Below are positions 43,286 through 51,013 of a DNA stretch of 61,671 nt, one piece after another (positions within the stretch are counted from its first letter, which is position 1; every line of letters starts with the position of its first letter). Origin of the DNA: an uncultured Dysosmobacter sp. (GTDB taxonomy: Bacteria > Bacillota > Clostridia > Oscillospirales > Oscillospiraceae); assembly GCA_947625655.1 (NCBI GenBank), contig CANQPD010000018.1:1-61671 (forward strand), read 5' to 3'. The notes beneath the pieces are model-generated. The model was not told the origin of the DNA. It was given only the letters and a program-made list of their open reading frames with translations, and ran no database searches. A program made the translations under genes and the position numbers.

Positions 43286-44066
43286 GTTCAAGTTAAAGAA
43301 TAACCTGTTGCAGTTCAAAACAAGTATGAAAGCTTGGGAGGGACTCAACAGGTTATTCCTGTTCAATACCCCCGGTTTGGATATTGAAAGAATTGGTAAA
43401 GCACAGTACTTAAATGATTTAGTCATTTATATTAAAGAACCTCTGGTAGACCCCGAATTTGATTTTGGTAGGCACTTCAACTACACTTCGGCTAAATGGA
43501 AGTCTCTGGTAGCAAACTATGTGGATGAAAATGGTCTGATTGATTTAAGACAGGAAGTAGTAAAAGCCTTAAACTCAAGGAAGATATTTAACATAGGCTA
43601 TCAGTTTGACAATAAGCATGCTCATGGTAAGAATTGCTTATTGTCTCTAACTGTATCAAAGAAAGCAGGCATGGATTACCCCATGATAACGGTATTCATG
43701 AGGGCATCCGAGGTAACTAAAAGACTTATCTGTGACCTACTACTGATTCAAAGGATAGGAGAATACTTATTCCCCACTGGACATAAATTCCATGTATCAA
43801 TACACTTCAGTCAGATATTCAATGATGATACGGTATTACTAATGTATCATACTCATGAAGACCTATTAAAGCTTAGTGATAAGCTTGGTATATATGATGG
43901 TAACTGGTATGAGCGGTTAAAGTATCTACTTAAAGTAGACCCTGACAAGATAAAGTATAAGGTACATAAAAGAGCATTGAAAGTACTCAGACCCGAATTA
44001 TTCAAATATCCCAAAACCCTGGCAAAGGATTGTACACTCGGTAGTGAAGACTGGCTACCATTCTAA
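43278..44066 (+). CDS. Thymidylate-synthase-fold protein, paralog 2
   Basis: It is clearly related to the preceding protein: Cys120 (HGKNCLL), RASE at 142-145 and Asp153 have identical residue numbers, and ITVxxRxSE, GxYxxP-like and YHTHEDL segments correspond. Both have FDFGxxFxYTxxKW. One difference is Ala for Ser in RSSE. It overlaps the previous gene by 8 nt. It may be a structural partner or have diverged activity. Lack of other TS hallmarks makes the fold call tentative. Confidence 0.6.
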   Translation: MSKFKLKNNLLQFKTSMKAWEGLNRLFLFNTPGLDIERIGKAQYLNDLVIYIKEPLVDPEFDFGRHFNYTSAKWKSLVANYVDENGLIDLRQEVVKALNSRKIFNIGYQFDNKHAHGKNCLLSLTVSKKAGMDYPMITVFMRASEVTKRLICDLLLIQRIGEYLFPTGHKFHVSIHFSQIFNDDTVLLMYHTHEDLLKLSDKLGIYDGNWYERLKYLLKVDPDKIKYKVHKRALKVLRPELFKYPKTLAKDCTLGSEDWLPF

Positions 44067-44102
44067 GATAGGGAAGTCTATTGAATTGCAAATACCAATG
44101 CA

Positions 44103-44282
44103 ATGAAAATAGAGGTAAAGAAATCTTCTTACACCAGTAAACTCGGAGGAGATATAGATATAACTTTCTCCACGGATGATGGGTGGTTATTCAATACCGT
44201 GGCCAATATCAGTGTAAAGGATTTAAGGCAACTTGAAAGAAAGATAAGGAGGTATCTAAGTGAAGTACGAGAGGAAAGATAA
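44103..44282 (+). CDS. Small protein (59 aa), paralog of the next gene
   Basis: This ATG-initiated frame (MKIEVKKSSYTSKLGGDIDI) ends at TAA 44280-44282. Its C-terminal helix (ISVKDLRQLERKIRRYLSE) matches that of the next gene (MNIQDLKELRKSIRKYIKN), so both are real and related. Each has a short beta part followed by a basic helix. No function is known. It overlaps the next gene by 23 nt. Confidence 0.6.
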   Translation: MKIEVKKSSYTSKLGGDIDITFSTDDGWLFNTVANISVKDLRQLERKIRRYLSEVREER

Positions 44283-44460
44283 ACCCTATTTTGGAGTAAA
44301 GATATCCAAGGGTAAATATACTGATAGGAATGGCAGGGACATAGAGTTATCTGTATGTACCAATGCTAATTGTTGGGTAGGTCTTCCCAACATGAATATT
44401 CAGGACCTAAAAGAACTACGAAAATCTATAAGAAAATATATTAAAAATCACGAACAATGA
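44260..44460 (+). CDS. Small protein (66 aa), GTG start
   Basis: It starts with GTG at 44260 and continues KYERKDKPYFGVKISKG. The central CTNANCWVGLPN has two cysteines. The C-terminal basic helix resembles that of the preceding 59-aa protein, which suggests tandem duplication. Its stop overlaps the start of the HNH gene by 4 nt. Role unknown. Confidence 0.55.
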   Translation: MKYERKDKPYFGVKISKGKYTDRNGRDIELSVCTNANCWVGLPNMNIQDLKELRKSIRKYIKNHEQ

Positions 44461-44966
44461 GAAGTCATCTAACTTTACCTGGATTTAATGGTAGGTATAG
44501 GATATATACTACGGGTAAAGTATGGGACAAACACTTAAAAGTATTTTTAATAGCTAGACCCAATAGTACTGGGTACTTAAGAGTTAGATTATATGATGGT
44601 AAAAGGTATTTTATACATAGGTTAGTAGCTTTAACTTACATTCCAAACCCAGATAATTTACCAATAGTTATGCACTTGGACAACGATATACATAACAACC
44701 AAGTAATCAACTTAAAGTGGGGTACTGGGTCTGACAATATTAAACAGGCCTTCAGAGATGGGCGTATAAAAACTACATATAAACCTGGTAAAGGTCCAGG
44801 ACTAAAGGGCGAAAATCATCCTATGTCAAAATTAACTTACAATCAACGTAAGGAGATTGAATCTTTATACAGAACTGGAAAGTACACTATGAGAAAATTA
44901 TCAATTAGATATAACGTTAGTAGAGTAACTATTGGGAATTGTGTAAAACTATTCAAACAAAGATGA
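44457..44966 (+). CDS. HNH homing endonuclease (169 aa)
   Basis: The same layout as its relatives is seen: beta module (FNGRYRIYTTGKVWDKHLK), HNH core with IPNPDNLPIVMHLDNDIHNN and NLKWGT, Gly/Lys-rich linker and a C-terminal helix-turn-helix (LSIRYNVSRVTIGNCVKLF). The Cys of the HKDNN relatives is replaced, and the core has MHLDND. It lies 1 nt before the thymidylate synthase gene and overlaps the preceding gene by 4 nt, so it has inserted between two genes without breaking either. Confidence 0.87.
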   Translation: MRSHLTLPGFNGRYRIYTTGKVWDKHLKVFLIARPNSTGYLRVRLYDGKRYFIHRLVALTYIPNPDNLPIVMHLDNDIHNNQVINLKWGTGSDNIKQAFRDGRIKTTYKPGKGPGLKGENHPMSKLTYNQRKEIESLYRTGKYTMRKLSIRYNVSRVTIGNCVKLFKQR

Positions 44967-44967
44967 T

Positions 44968-45741
44968 ATGAGAATATATTCAAATCCTTACGAATTGATG
45001 TCTGAGACGGCAAGAAATTTGTATGAGATGGGTAATGAGGTAAAACCCCGTACCTATCAGAATAAAGTTATCGAAGGTAAAGATGACTTCATTACCAAAG
45101 AACTTATATGCGAGCAATACTGTTTGACTCACCTGGAAGACCCGGCCCCTTTATTTGTATTCACCAAATCTAAAGATTGGGCAGAGGCTGAGTTCCAGGA
45201 AAGAATACACCCGGGACAAATTAACCCGGGTGAAGCATGGAAATTGCGTCCCGAAATATGGGAAGAGTTCCTGGTAGATGGTAAGTACTTCGACTACACC
45301 TATTCGGAGAGAATGAATGAGGTAGTAAGGTATAATGGGATTGTAATGACCAAGTTACAGGCTGTCATAGGTCTGCTCAAGGATGATAATGATACCCGTA
45401 AAGCCATACTTAATATCTATGGTGAAGATGGGCAGGTAGAATGTTCTGATGCCGAAAACCTGGATGGTAAGATGCGTATACCATGCTCTATGTATTACGA
45501 CTTCCTTATCCGGGAGAACGCAAGGGGTGAAAAGCAACTGAATATTTGTTATCACCAAAGGTCATCCGATTTTGTAACTCATTTTGGAAATGATGTATAC
45601 TTGGCATGGAAACTAATGGAATACGTAGCTAGAGAAGTGGGTATCAAACCTGGTTATCTCTATCATACTATTGATAGTTTGCATAGTTATAAAAAGGACT
45701 GGGTAAAACTCAAAACTTCTATCCAGACCGAATTAAGGTAA
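44968..45741 (+). CDS. Thymidylate synthase / dCMP hydroxymethylase-type enzyme
   Basis: The catalytic Cys173 lies in RIPCSMYYDFLIR and Arg198 in QRSSD binds phosphate. The late DSLHSY (236-241) corresponds to the TS HxY motif, and R144-K145 fit the arginines of the other subunit. In an ungapped alignment from RSSD, Asp209 (GNDV) replaces the Asn (FNIA in E. coli TS) that selects dUMP. Known dCMP hydroxymethylases have Asp there. So the substrate may be dCMP rather than dUMP, with formation of a 5-substituted pyrimidine. The 257-aa length fits the family. Confidence 0.85.
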   Translation: MRIYSNPYELMSETARNLYEMGNEVKPRTYQNKVIEGKDDFITKELICEQYCLTHLEDPAPLFVFTKSKDWAEAEFQERIHPGQINPGEAWKLRPEIWEEFLVDGKYFDYTYSERMNEVVRYNGIVMTKLQAVIGLLKDDNDTRKAILNIYGEDGQVECSDAENLDGKMRIPCSMYYDFLIRENARGEKQLNICYHQRSSDFVTHFGNDVYLAWKLMEYVAREVGIKPGYLYHTIDSLHSYKKDWVKLKTSIQTELR

Positions 45742-45746
45742 CAAAG

Positions 45747-45814
45747 AAGGTAACGGTAATTGGTCTTAGTTTCTTTTCTGTCATACCGAGATTAGTAGTA
45801 AAGGCCGTTACCTT
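45747..45814 (+). other. Long-loop inverted repeat before the tRNA cluster
   Basis: AAGGTAACGG (45747-45756) pairs perfectly with CCGTTACCTT (45805-45814), enclosing 48 nt. AAGGTAAC occurs twice around the left arm (45735 and 45747). The hairpin lies just after the TS gene and 5 nt before the first tRNA, so it may be a processing signal for the tRNA precursor or an intrinsic terminator of low strength. Confidence 0.45.
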
Positions 45815-45819
45815 CAACC

Positions 45820-45893
<74 letters not shown>

Positions 45894-45982
45894 CTTATGA
45901 ATCTTTACTTTGCGCTGTGGACAACGAGTCCTGATTCATTCCCAGGTACTGGACGGTAGGGATATAGACTGGTACCTAATTT

Positions 45983-46057
45983 ACGGAAGTAGCACAGTCC
46001 GGTTAGTGTACTTGCTTTGGGAGCAAGGGGTCGCAGGTTCGAATCCTGTCTTCCGTA
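45983..46057 (+). tRNA. tRNA-Pro (UGG)
   Basis: Acceptor ACGGAAG pairs with CTTCCGT. The anticodon stem CTTGC/GCAAG encloses loop TTTGGGA, with anticodon TGG at the right place. The T arm has GCAGGTTCGAATCCTGT. CCA is not encoded. Confidence 0.93.
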
Positions 46058-46167
46058 CAGGGCTATAGCTGGGTTATAACAGGAGATACGACCTCCAGCT
46101 AGCAATGGGCAATAAACTGGTACGAGATACCAAAATCCCATAATTAAAGTCGAAGGCTATAGCATTA

Positions 46168-46205
46168 GGAGATGAGTTACTGTTCTTCGCTCATCTCCCC
46201 TTTTT
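46168..46205 (+). terminator. Strong intrinsic terminator between tRNA genes
   Basis: GGAGATGAG (46168-46176) pairs perfectly with CTCATCTCC (46190-46198) over a 13-nt loop and is followed by CCTTTTT. Only 6 nt separate it from tRNA-Leu, so the third tRNA needs readthrough or its own processing. Confidence 0.85.
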
Positions 46206-46211
46206 ATAAAA

Positions 46212-46297
46212 GCTCGGATGGTGAAATAGGTAGACACGCCGGACTTAAAATCCTGTGACCAGTAATGGTCGTGCGGGTTCGATTCCCGCTCCGAGTA
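46212..46297 (+). tRNA. tRNA-Leu (UAA)
   Basis: GCTCGGA pairs with TCCGAGT (last pair G-U). The D arm is AGGTAGACACGC-like, and the anticodon loop CTTAAAA gives TAA. A long variable arm (TGACCAGTAATGGTCG) marks a class II tRNA. The T arm is GCGGGTTCGATTCCCGC. Confidence 0.92.
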
Positions 46298-46315
46298 CAT
46301 GATTTTATAATTCTT

Positions 46316-46579
46316 ATGAAAGGAGACATTATATATAACTTGATAAAACTTCTACAAAATAAAGAAGTTGGTCAGACATTTAGGTATACTTACTTACAAA
46401 GTACAGGAGCTAAGACAGCATATTTATATTGGTTATGCTGTCTTCTTTGTAGAGCAGGGTATATAAAAAGAGTAAAGAACGGTATCTTTCAAGTAGTAAA
46501 GAATACATCAGACTTAGGGTCATGTAAAAATCTATTCTATACTGCATATAATAAGAATAAACATGGAGTCAAGATATGA
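46316..46579 (+). CDS. Small wHTH-like protein (87 aa)
   Basis: I start at ATG 46316 (MKGDIIYNLIKLLQ), because earlier ATGs in the frame lie within the tRNA. The pattern of helices with a turn (GAKTAYLYWLCCLLCRAGYI then a beta-like KRVKNGIFQVVKN) resembles a winged helix. It overlaps the polymerase start by 17 nt. Possible DNA-binding regulator, with no further evidence. Confidence 0.5.
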   Translation: MKGDIIYNLIKLLQNKEVGQTFRYTYLQSTGAKTAYLYWLCCLLCRAGYIKRVKNGIFQVVKNTSDLGSCKNLFYTAYNKNKHGVKI

Positions 46580-48857
46580 CATAATCAAAAGTTTCTCACA
46601 AGTCAAGCGGCTTGTGAAAGCTTGTTTGAAAACCGGCATAGCTTCCGTCGACTTCGAGACAAATGCAGAAGGTATTTATAATAAAACCTTCAAACCCACA
46701 ATTTTATCTGTAACCTTTCAAGTTGGTTCTGGTGTATCTATTCCATTATGTCACCACGAATATGAAAACCCTCATTGGAAACGTTGGTTAAAGTATTTTG
46801 GTAGAAAGGTGGTTGAGAATCCCAATATAACTAAAGTGGGATGGAATCTGAAGTTTGACCTTCAGATATTCGAGTTGTATGGGATATATGTTAGAGGTAC
46901 TGTTCTGGATGGAATGCTTATGAAGTATCTTCTAAATGAAGAGAAACCCAATGACCTGAAGTCAATGGTTAGAAGGTATCTACCAGAGCATGGCGATTAC
47001 GAGAAGGCAGAGAAGTTTGACAAGATACCTTGGGATAAGAAACCCTTGGAACCATTATGCAAGTATGGTTGTCAGGATACCGATTATACTCTTAGGTTAG
47101 CTATGTTCTTTGAAAGTAAGCTAATAGAGATTGGCATGTACCCCTTGTTTAGGCATTTGATTATGCCAGCTTCTAGGGTATTGCAGCATGCTGAAAAAAC
47201 CGGATTATACCTCGATAGGAAATTCAATCAGGAACTGCTTGAATCTTACAAGCCAAAGATTGAACAAGCAACTTCTAATTGCTTGAATCTTCCACGAGTG
47301 AAAAAATTCTCTAGATGGCTTGTTCAAGAAAGAATAAGCAAGTACCTTGCATCCATTGAAAGTGAACTTGAAGACCTGGATTATCATAACCCAAAGGACG
47401 CACGGAAAATAGCAAGCAGGGAGCAAAAAATATCCAATATCCGAGCAGGTGTATTCACCACTAAAAAAGAATTGGAATTAACCCGAGAAGTAAACTTGGG
47501 AAGTACAATTGATTTACCTCTACTGTTGTATTCCGAAAAGGGGTTCAAATTCCCTATCATAAAATATACCAAGGATAAGAAAACTAATCGTGATACCGAT
47601 AAGCCGAGTACCGATGAGGATACGTTGGTAGAACTTCGATTAACGGTTAAAGACCCTGAAAGTCCCAAAGCAATCTTCCTGGATAATCTTCTCGAGTTGA
47701 GAGGGTTAAAGAAAATGTATACAACCTATATTGAGGGATGGCATGATAAAGTTCAGGATGATGATAGAATTCACGGGCAATTCAAAATTATTGGTACTAC
47801 TTCTGGCCGATTAAGTAGTTCTGAACCTAACCTCCAACAAATACCCAAAACTTCGGTAGATGCTAATATCAAGAAACAGTTGGTAGCTCCCAAAGGGAAA
47901 CTATACATGGCACTTGACTACTCTCAGGCAGAGTTAAGAATCATGGCACATCTTTCAGGGGATGAGACTTATCTTGAAGCATTTGCCAAGGGACAGGACC
48001 CTCACCTTGCTATTGCAGCAAATAAGTATGGTGTATCGTATGAGGAAGCAAACAAAGCTTACAGTGATGAACAACATCCCGATTATAAGCTTTGGAAAAA
48101 CCGAAGGAAGCAGGCAAAGCAGATATGTTTTGGTATTATCTATGGTATTCAGAAGAAACTGCTTGCAGTTAAACTATCTGACCCGAAAGCTGGTATTATC
48201 GTAACCCCTGATGAAGCTCAACAACAGTTGAATGAGTTCTTCCAGGAGCACCCGAAGATTAAGAAGTTCATGATTAACCAGGAGAAGGTCCTGATAAAGC
48301 ATGGGTATATTAAATCTTTGTTCGGTAGGAAGAGAAGGTTACCCCAGGTATATTCGGATAACGAGCAGGAAGCAGCATACGCAGTACGATTATCGGTTAA
48401 TATGCCATGTCAATCAGCTGCATCAGATATGAACTTATTCGCTTCAATCCTAAACTATTGGAAAATGAGGCAAGGTAAGTTACCATTTATGCAAGAGACT
48501 TGTAATGTTCATGATGCTACCTATTACTTGGTAAGTCCCGAATATGTAAATACCTGGGTAGTATACGAGATTTGGGAAACTTGCCGTAACCCAAATACTA
48601 AAGAATACTTCAACTTCCAGATAGACGACGTAAGTATGTCAATGGACTTCGTTATCGGGCGTTCTATGGCAGAGGAACTACCTTTTATTCCTGGATATGA
48701 TTATAGGAAAATGCTTGAACCAGATTTTAATCCTGATGAGTACTTAGAGGAACATCGTAAGTTCAAAGGTATTGAAATAGAAGATTATCCTAAGTTATAT
48801 CCAGAAGAGATAGAGAAAAATAAGAGAGAGTTTAGGAAGAGAATGTATGAAAGGTAA
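46563..48857 (+). CDS. Family A DNA polymerase with 3'-5' exonuclease
   Basis: The exonuclease domain shows ExoI SVDFETNAEG (Asp30, Glu32), ExoII GWNLKFDLQIFE and ExoIII GCQDTDYTLRL. The polymerase has motif A LDYSQAELRIMA (Asp452), motif B RKQAKQICFGIIYG and motif C NVHDATYYLV (Asp651). The protein lacks the 5' nuclease domain, which is encoded separately at 52215. At 764 aa the length fits phage PolA-type replicases. It overlaps both neighbours, and the HNH gene overlaps its end by 11 nt. Confidence 0.95.
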   Translation: MESRYDIIKSFSQVKRLVKACLKTGIASVDFETNAEGIYNKTFKPTILSVTFQVGSGVSIPLCHHEYENPHWKRWLKYFGRKVVENPNITKVGWNLKFDLQIFELYGIYVRGTVLDGMLMKYLLNEEKPNDLKSMVRRYLPEHGDYEKAEKFDKIPWDKKPLEPLCKYGCQDTDYTLRLAMFFESKLIEIGMYPLFRHLIMPASRVLQHAEKTGLYLDRKFNQELLESYKPKIEQATSNCLNLPRVKKFSRWLVQERISKYLASIESELEDLDYHNPKDARKIASREQKISNIRAGVFTTKKELELTREVNLGSTIDLPLLLYSEKGFKFPIIKYTKDKKTNRDTDKPSTDEDTLVELRLTVKDPESPKAIFLDNLLELRGLKKMYTTYIEGWHDKVQDDDRIHGQFKIIGTTSGRLSSSEPNLQQIPKTSVDANIKKQLVAPKGKLYMALDYSQAELRIMAHLSGDETYLEAFAKGQDPHLAIAANKYGVSYEEANKAYSDEQHPDYKLWKNRRKQAKQICFGIIYGIQKKLLAVKLSDPKAGIIVTPDEAQQQLNEFFQEHPKIKKFMINQEKVLIKHGYIKSLFGRKRRLPQVYSDNEQEAAYAVRLSVNMPCQSAASDMNLFASILNYWKMRQGKLPFMQETCNVHDATYYLVSPEYVNTWVVYEIWETCRNPNTKEYFNFQIDDVSMSMDFVIGRSMAEELPFIPGYDYRKMLEPDFNPDEYLEEHRKFKGIEIEDYPKLYPEEIEKNKREFRKRMYER

Positions 48858-49341
48858 TATACCAGATTTTGATTGTTACCATGTTACTCGAGAAGGTAAT
48901 GTGTACTCTAAGTATAGAGATAGAGTTACTTGGAGGAAAATGGCTAAGAGAAAGAAGAACAATGGTTACTTGATAGTAAGCCTAAGAAATAATAAGGGGA
49001 TTAAGTATACGTTTAATATACATAGGTTGGTAGCTTTAATCTACATTCCAAACCCAGATAATAAACCGTGTGTGGGTCATAAGGATAATAATCGAGAAAA
49101 TAATAAAGTAGAAAATCTATATTGGTGTACTAACCAAGAGAATACTCAACAATGTATAAGAGACGGTAGATTTAATATACCAAGCCCTAAGTTGAGTGAG
49201 GAGTCTATAAATAAGATGATAGAAGATTATGAGAGTGGTATGAGTAACCTACAGATAAAGGTCAAATATGGAATAAGCATTATGACCATGTATAAATACT
49301 TCAGTGAAAGAGGTGTTATATGGAAAAAAGGCAAAAGATAG
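48847..49341 (+). CDS. HNH homing endonuclease (164 aa)
   Basis: It has an HNH core with IPNPDNKPCVGHKDNN and NLYWCT, and a region ENTQQCIRDGRF shared with the enzyme at 36453. The N-terminal beta module and C-terminal helix-turn-helix (LQIKVKYGISIMTMYKYF) are in place. It overlaps the end of the polymerase gene by 11 nt and the next gene by 22 nt. It probably targets the polymerase locus in competing phages. Confidence 0.88.
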   Translation: MKGNIPDFDCYHVTREGNVYSKYRDRVTWRKMAKRKKNNGYLIVSLRNNKGIKYTFNIHRLVALIYIPNPDNKPCVGHKDNNRENNKVENLYWCTNQENTQQCIRDGRFNIPSPKLSEESINKMIEDYESGMSNLQIKVKYGISIMTMYKYFSERGVIWKKGKR

Positions 49342-49766
49342 TACGTCTATCCCAGATTAAGAAAAACACACTAAAGATTCTATTTCAAGGGAAAACCTAT
49401 GAGATTGATTTAGACCAGGAACTCATGATTGATGAGAACCTGGTCAATCAGTCTTTACGTAGAAGTCCATCTAATTATGCTCTATTGGTGATGGTAAGGG
49501 ATAGGCTTATATATAAAAGGGATAAACTTGAAAAGGCAAAGGACCAAGCCTATAGTAAGGCATGGCTTTACTACAAAGAATCTGGTAATGTAAACAATGA
49601 CGCAGCAGCTCATAAAGCAGAGAACAACCAAGCTTATCAGGGAGCATTGAAAAGATATATGAAGGCTGAGTACAATGCGAGTAAAATGATAAGTATATGT
49701 AAAGCTTACGAATCACGAGAGAATATTTTAAGAACTGTATCAGCAAACTTACGTAAACAACAGTAA
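49320..49766 (+). CDS. Possible recombination mediator (UvsY-like, 148 aa)
   Basis: Residues 45-148 are highly helical: ALLVMVRDRLIYKRDKLEKA, a repeated Ala/Tyr-rich stretch and a C-terminal basic helix. The neighbours are the polymerase, a GroES-like protein, SSB and RecA. In T4 the small helical UvsY loads UvsX (RecA) onto SSB-coated DNA. I infer a similar role from size, helix content and place, with no firm motif. Confidence 0.4.
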   Translation: MEKRQKIVRLSQIKKNTLKILFQGKTYEIDLDQELMIDENLVNQSLRRSPSNYALLVMVRDRLIYKRDKLEKAKDQAYSKAWLYYKESGNVNNDAAAHKAENNQAYQGALKRYMKAEYNASKMISICKAYESRENILRTVSANLRKQQ

Positions 49767-49768
49767 AT

Positions 49769-50143
49769 ATGTCAAGAATTGAGTTAGACCTTATTTCGGT
49801 CAAAGAAGCAAAGGAGTTGAATGGTAAACTGAACGGTTTAGGAACTCCCACAGGAAGTCGAGTACTTATTGTATCCCCAGTAGTAACTGCAGATACCAAA
49901 ACCAAAGGAGGACTCTATATCCCTCAGGAACATGATAAAGATACAGTACCCCGCAAGGGAGTAGTAATTCAGGTAGGACCCATCACTGATGAACAATGTG
50001 AAGAATATCCTGGTCTTCAGGTTGGAGCGGTAGTTACTTACGGTCTGTATGCTGGTAAAGAACTAGATGTAGTAGACCTTCCCAATCAAGTAACAACTAT
50101 ATTATCTCTGAACGAGATACTTTATATCGAAACCAATAAATAA
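49769..50143 (+). CDS. GroES-like co-chaperonin
   Basis: The Cpn10 pattern is clear from residue 25: GSRVLIVSPVVTADTKTKGG, a mobile loop LYIPQEHDKDTV, then KGVVIQVGP, VGAVVTYGLYAGKE and LSLNEILYIE. At 124 aa it is slightly longer than bacterial GroES (about 97) because of an N-terminal extension. T4 gp31 is a phage co-chaperonin that lets host GroEL fold a large capsid protein. A similar role is likely here. Confidence 0.8.
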   Translation: MSRIELDLISVKEAKELNGKLNGLGTPTGSRVLIVSPVVTADTKTKGGLYIPQEHDKDTVPRKGVVIQVGPITDEQCEEYPGLQVGAVVTYGLYAGKELDVVDLPNQVTTILSLNEILYIETNK

Positions 50144-50147
50144 AGCC

Positions 50148-50936
50148 ATGAAAAAGGAAAAAACAACCAAGAAAAAGGGCAGTGTAATGACTACTCGAGA
50201 AAAGATGCTTGCCAGGAAGAAGGACCTGGAAAAGCGTAGTGGAGGTGGTGGAATAATCTACCCGAAAGAGGGAACTACCCGAGTACGTATCAAATCCCGT
50301 GGTGCAGACGAGGAATTGGGAATCGAGATTATTCAATTCTATCTTGGACCAAAGGAGGGAGGTATTATATCTCCGGCAACTTTCGATGAGCCATGTCCTT
50401 TCATGGAGAAGTTCCAGGAGCTTAAAAACTCCGACGACCCAGATGATAAGGCATTAGCATCGAAACTGGTACCGAAGAGAAAGTATCTCATCGGGGTACT
50501 AGGGTACAAAGATACCAAGGGTAAGGAAATTGACCCAGACCGGGTAGATAAACCCATGATGGTACCCCGTTCGGTATATCAGGATATTATCGACCTCTAC
50601 CTCGATGAAGAGGACTGGGGAGATATGACCGACCCCGTAGAGGGATACGATATCAAAATCACCCGTACTGGTACCGGTAAGAATGATACCAGTTATTCGG
50701 TATCACCCTGCCAGAAAACCAAGCTGGACAAGAAGTATCGGGGAGAGGTAGACCTGGAGAAAGCAATCCGGGCAAATATCCTTTCCTACGACGAACTCGA
50801 GGAGAAGCTGGCTTCATTCCTCAATGAGGGGGATGATGACGATGAGGATGAAAGACCACGTAAGAAGTCCTCTTCCAAAAGCAAGCTAGAGGACAAGAAA
50901 AAGAAAAAGGGAAAGAAATATAAGAGTGATATCTAA
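50148..50936 (+). CDS. Single-stranded DNA-binding protein (gp32-like)
   Basis: A basic, Lys-rich N-terminus, a body with beta strands (RVRIKSRGADEELGIEIIQF, KRKYLIGVLGYKDTKGKE) and a strongly acidic stretch near the C-terminus (NEGDDDDEDERP) then a Lys-rich tail are typical of gp32-like SSBs. It sits immediately upstream of recA. Codons resemble those of the capsid genes, so it is probably made in large amounts. It coats ssDNA during replication and recombination. Confidence 0.75.
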   Translation: MKKEKTTKKKGSVMTTREKMLARKKDLEKRSGGGGIIYPKEGTTRVRIKSRGADEELGIEIIQFYLGPKEGGIISPATFDEPCPFMEKFQELKNSDDPDDKALASKLVPKRKYLIGVLGYKDTKGKEIDPDRVDKPMMVPRSVYQDIIDLYLDEEDWGDMTDPVEGYDIKITRTGTGKNDTSYSVSPCQKTKLDKKYRGEVDLEKAIRANILSYDELEEKLASFLNEGDDDDEDERPRKKSSSKSKLEDKKKKKGKKYKSDI

Positions 50937-50963
50937 GATTTTCTAGATATATACCTAAAGTAG

Positions 50964-50994
50964 GAGTGGGGTATAGTTTATATCCCACTCTTTT
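50964..50994 (+). terminator. Intrinsic terminator between SSB and recA
   Basis: GAGTGGG (50964-50970) pairs with CCCACTC (50984-50990), extended inside by TATA/TATA, and is followed by TTTT. The recA ATG is 19 nt further, leaving no room for a promoter. Confidence 0.85.
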
Positions 50995-51013
50995 CATATT
51001 ATAAATTACAAGT

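Noticed and set aside
45208..45232. Perfect 8-bp hairpin CACCCGGG/CCCGGGTG inside the TS gene
   Set aside because: It encodes HPGQINPGE and has no T-run. Likely a chance result of the coding sequence.
46058..46167. tRNA-like stretch with a 4-bp stem GGAG/CTCC around a loop containing ACG
   Set aside because: No T arm with GGTTCRA and no acceptor stem. GCTATAGC occurs at both ends but is self-palindromic.
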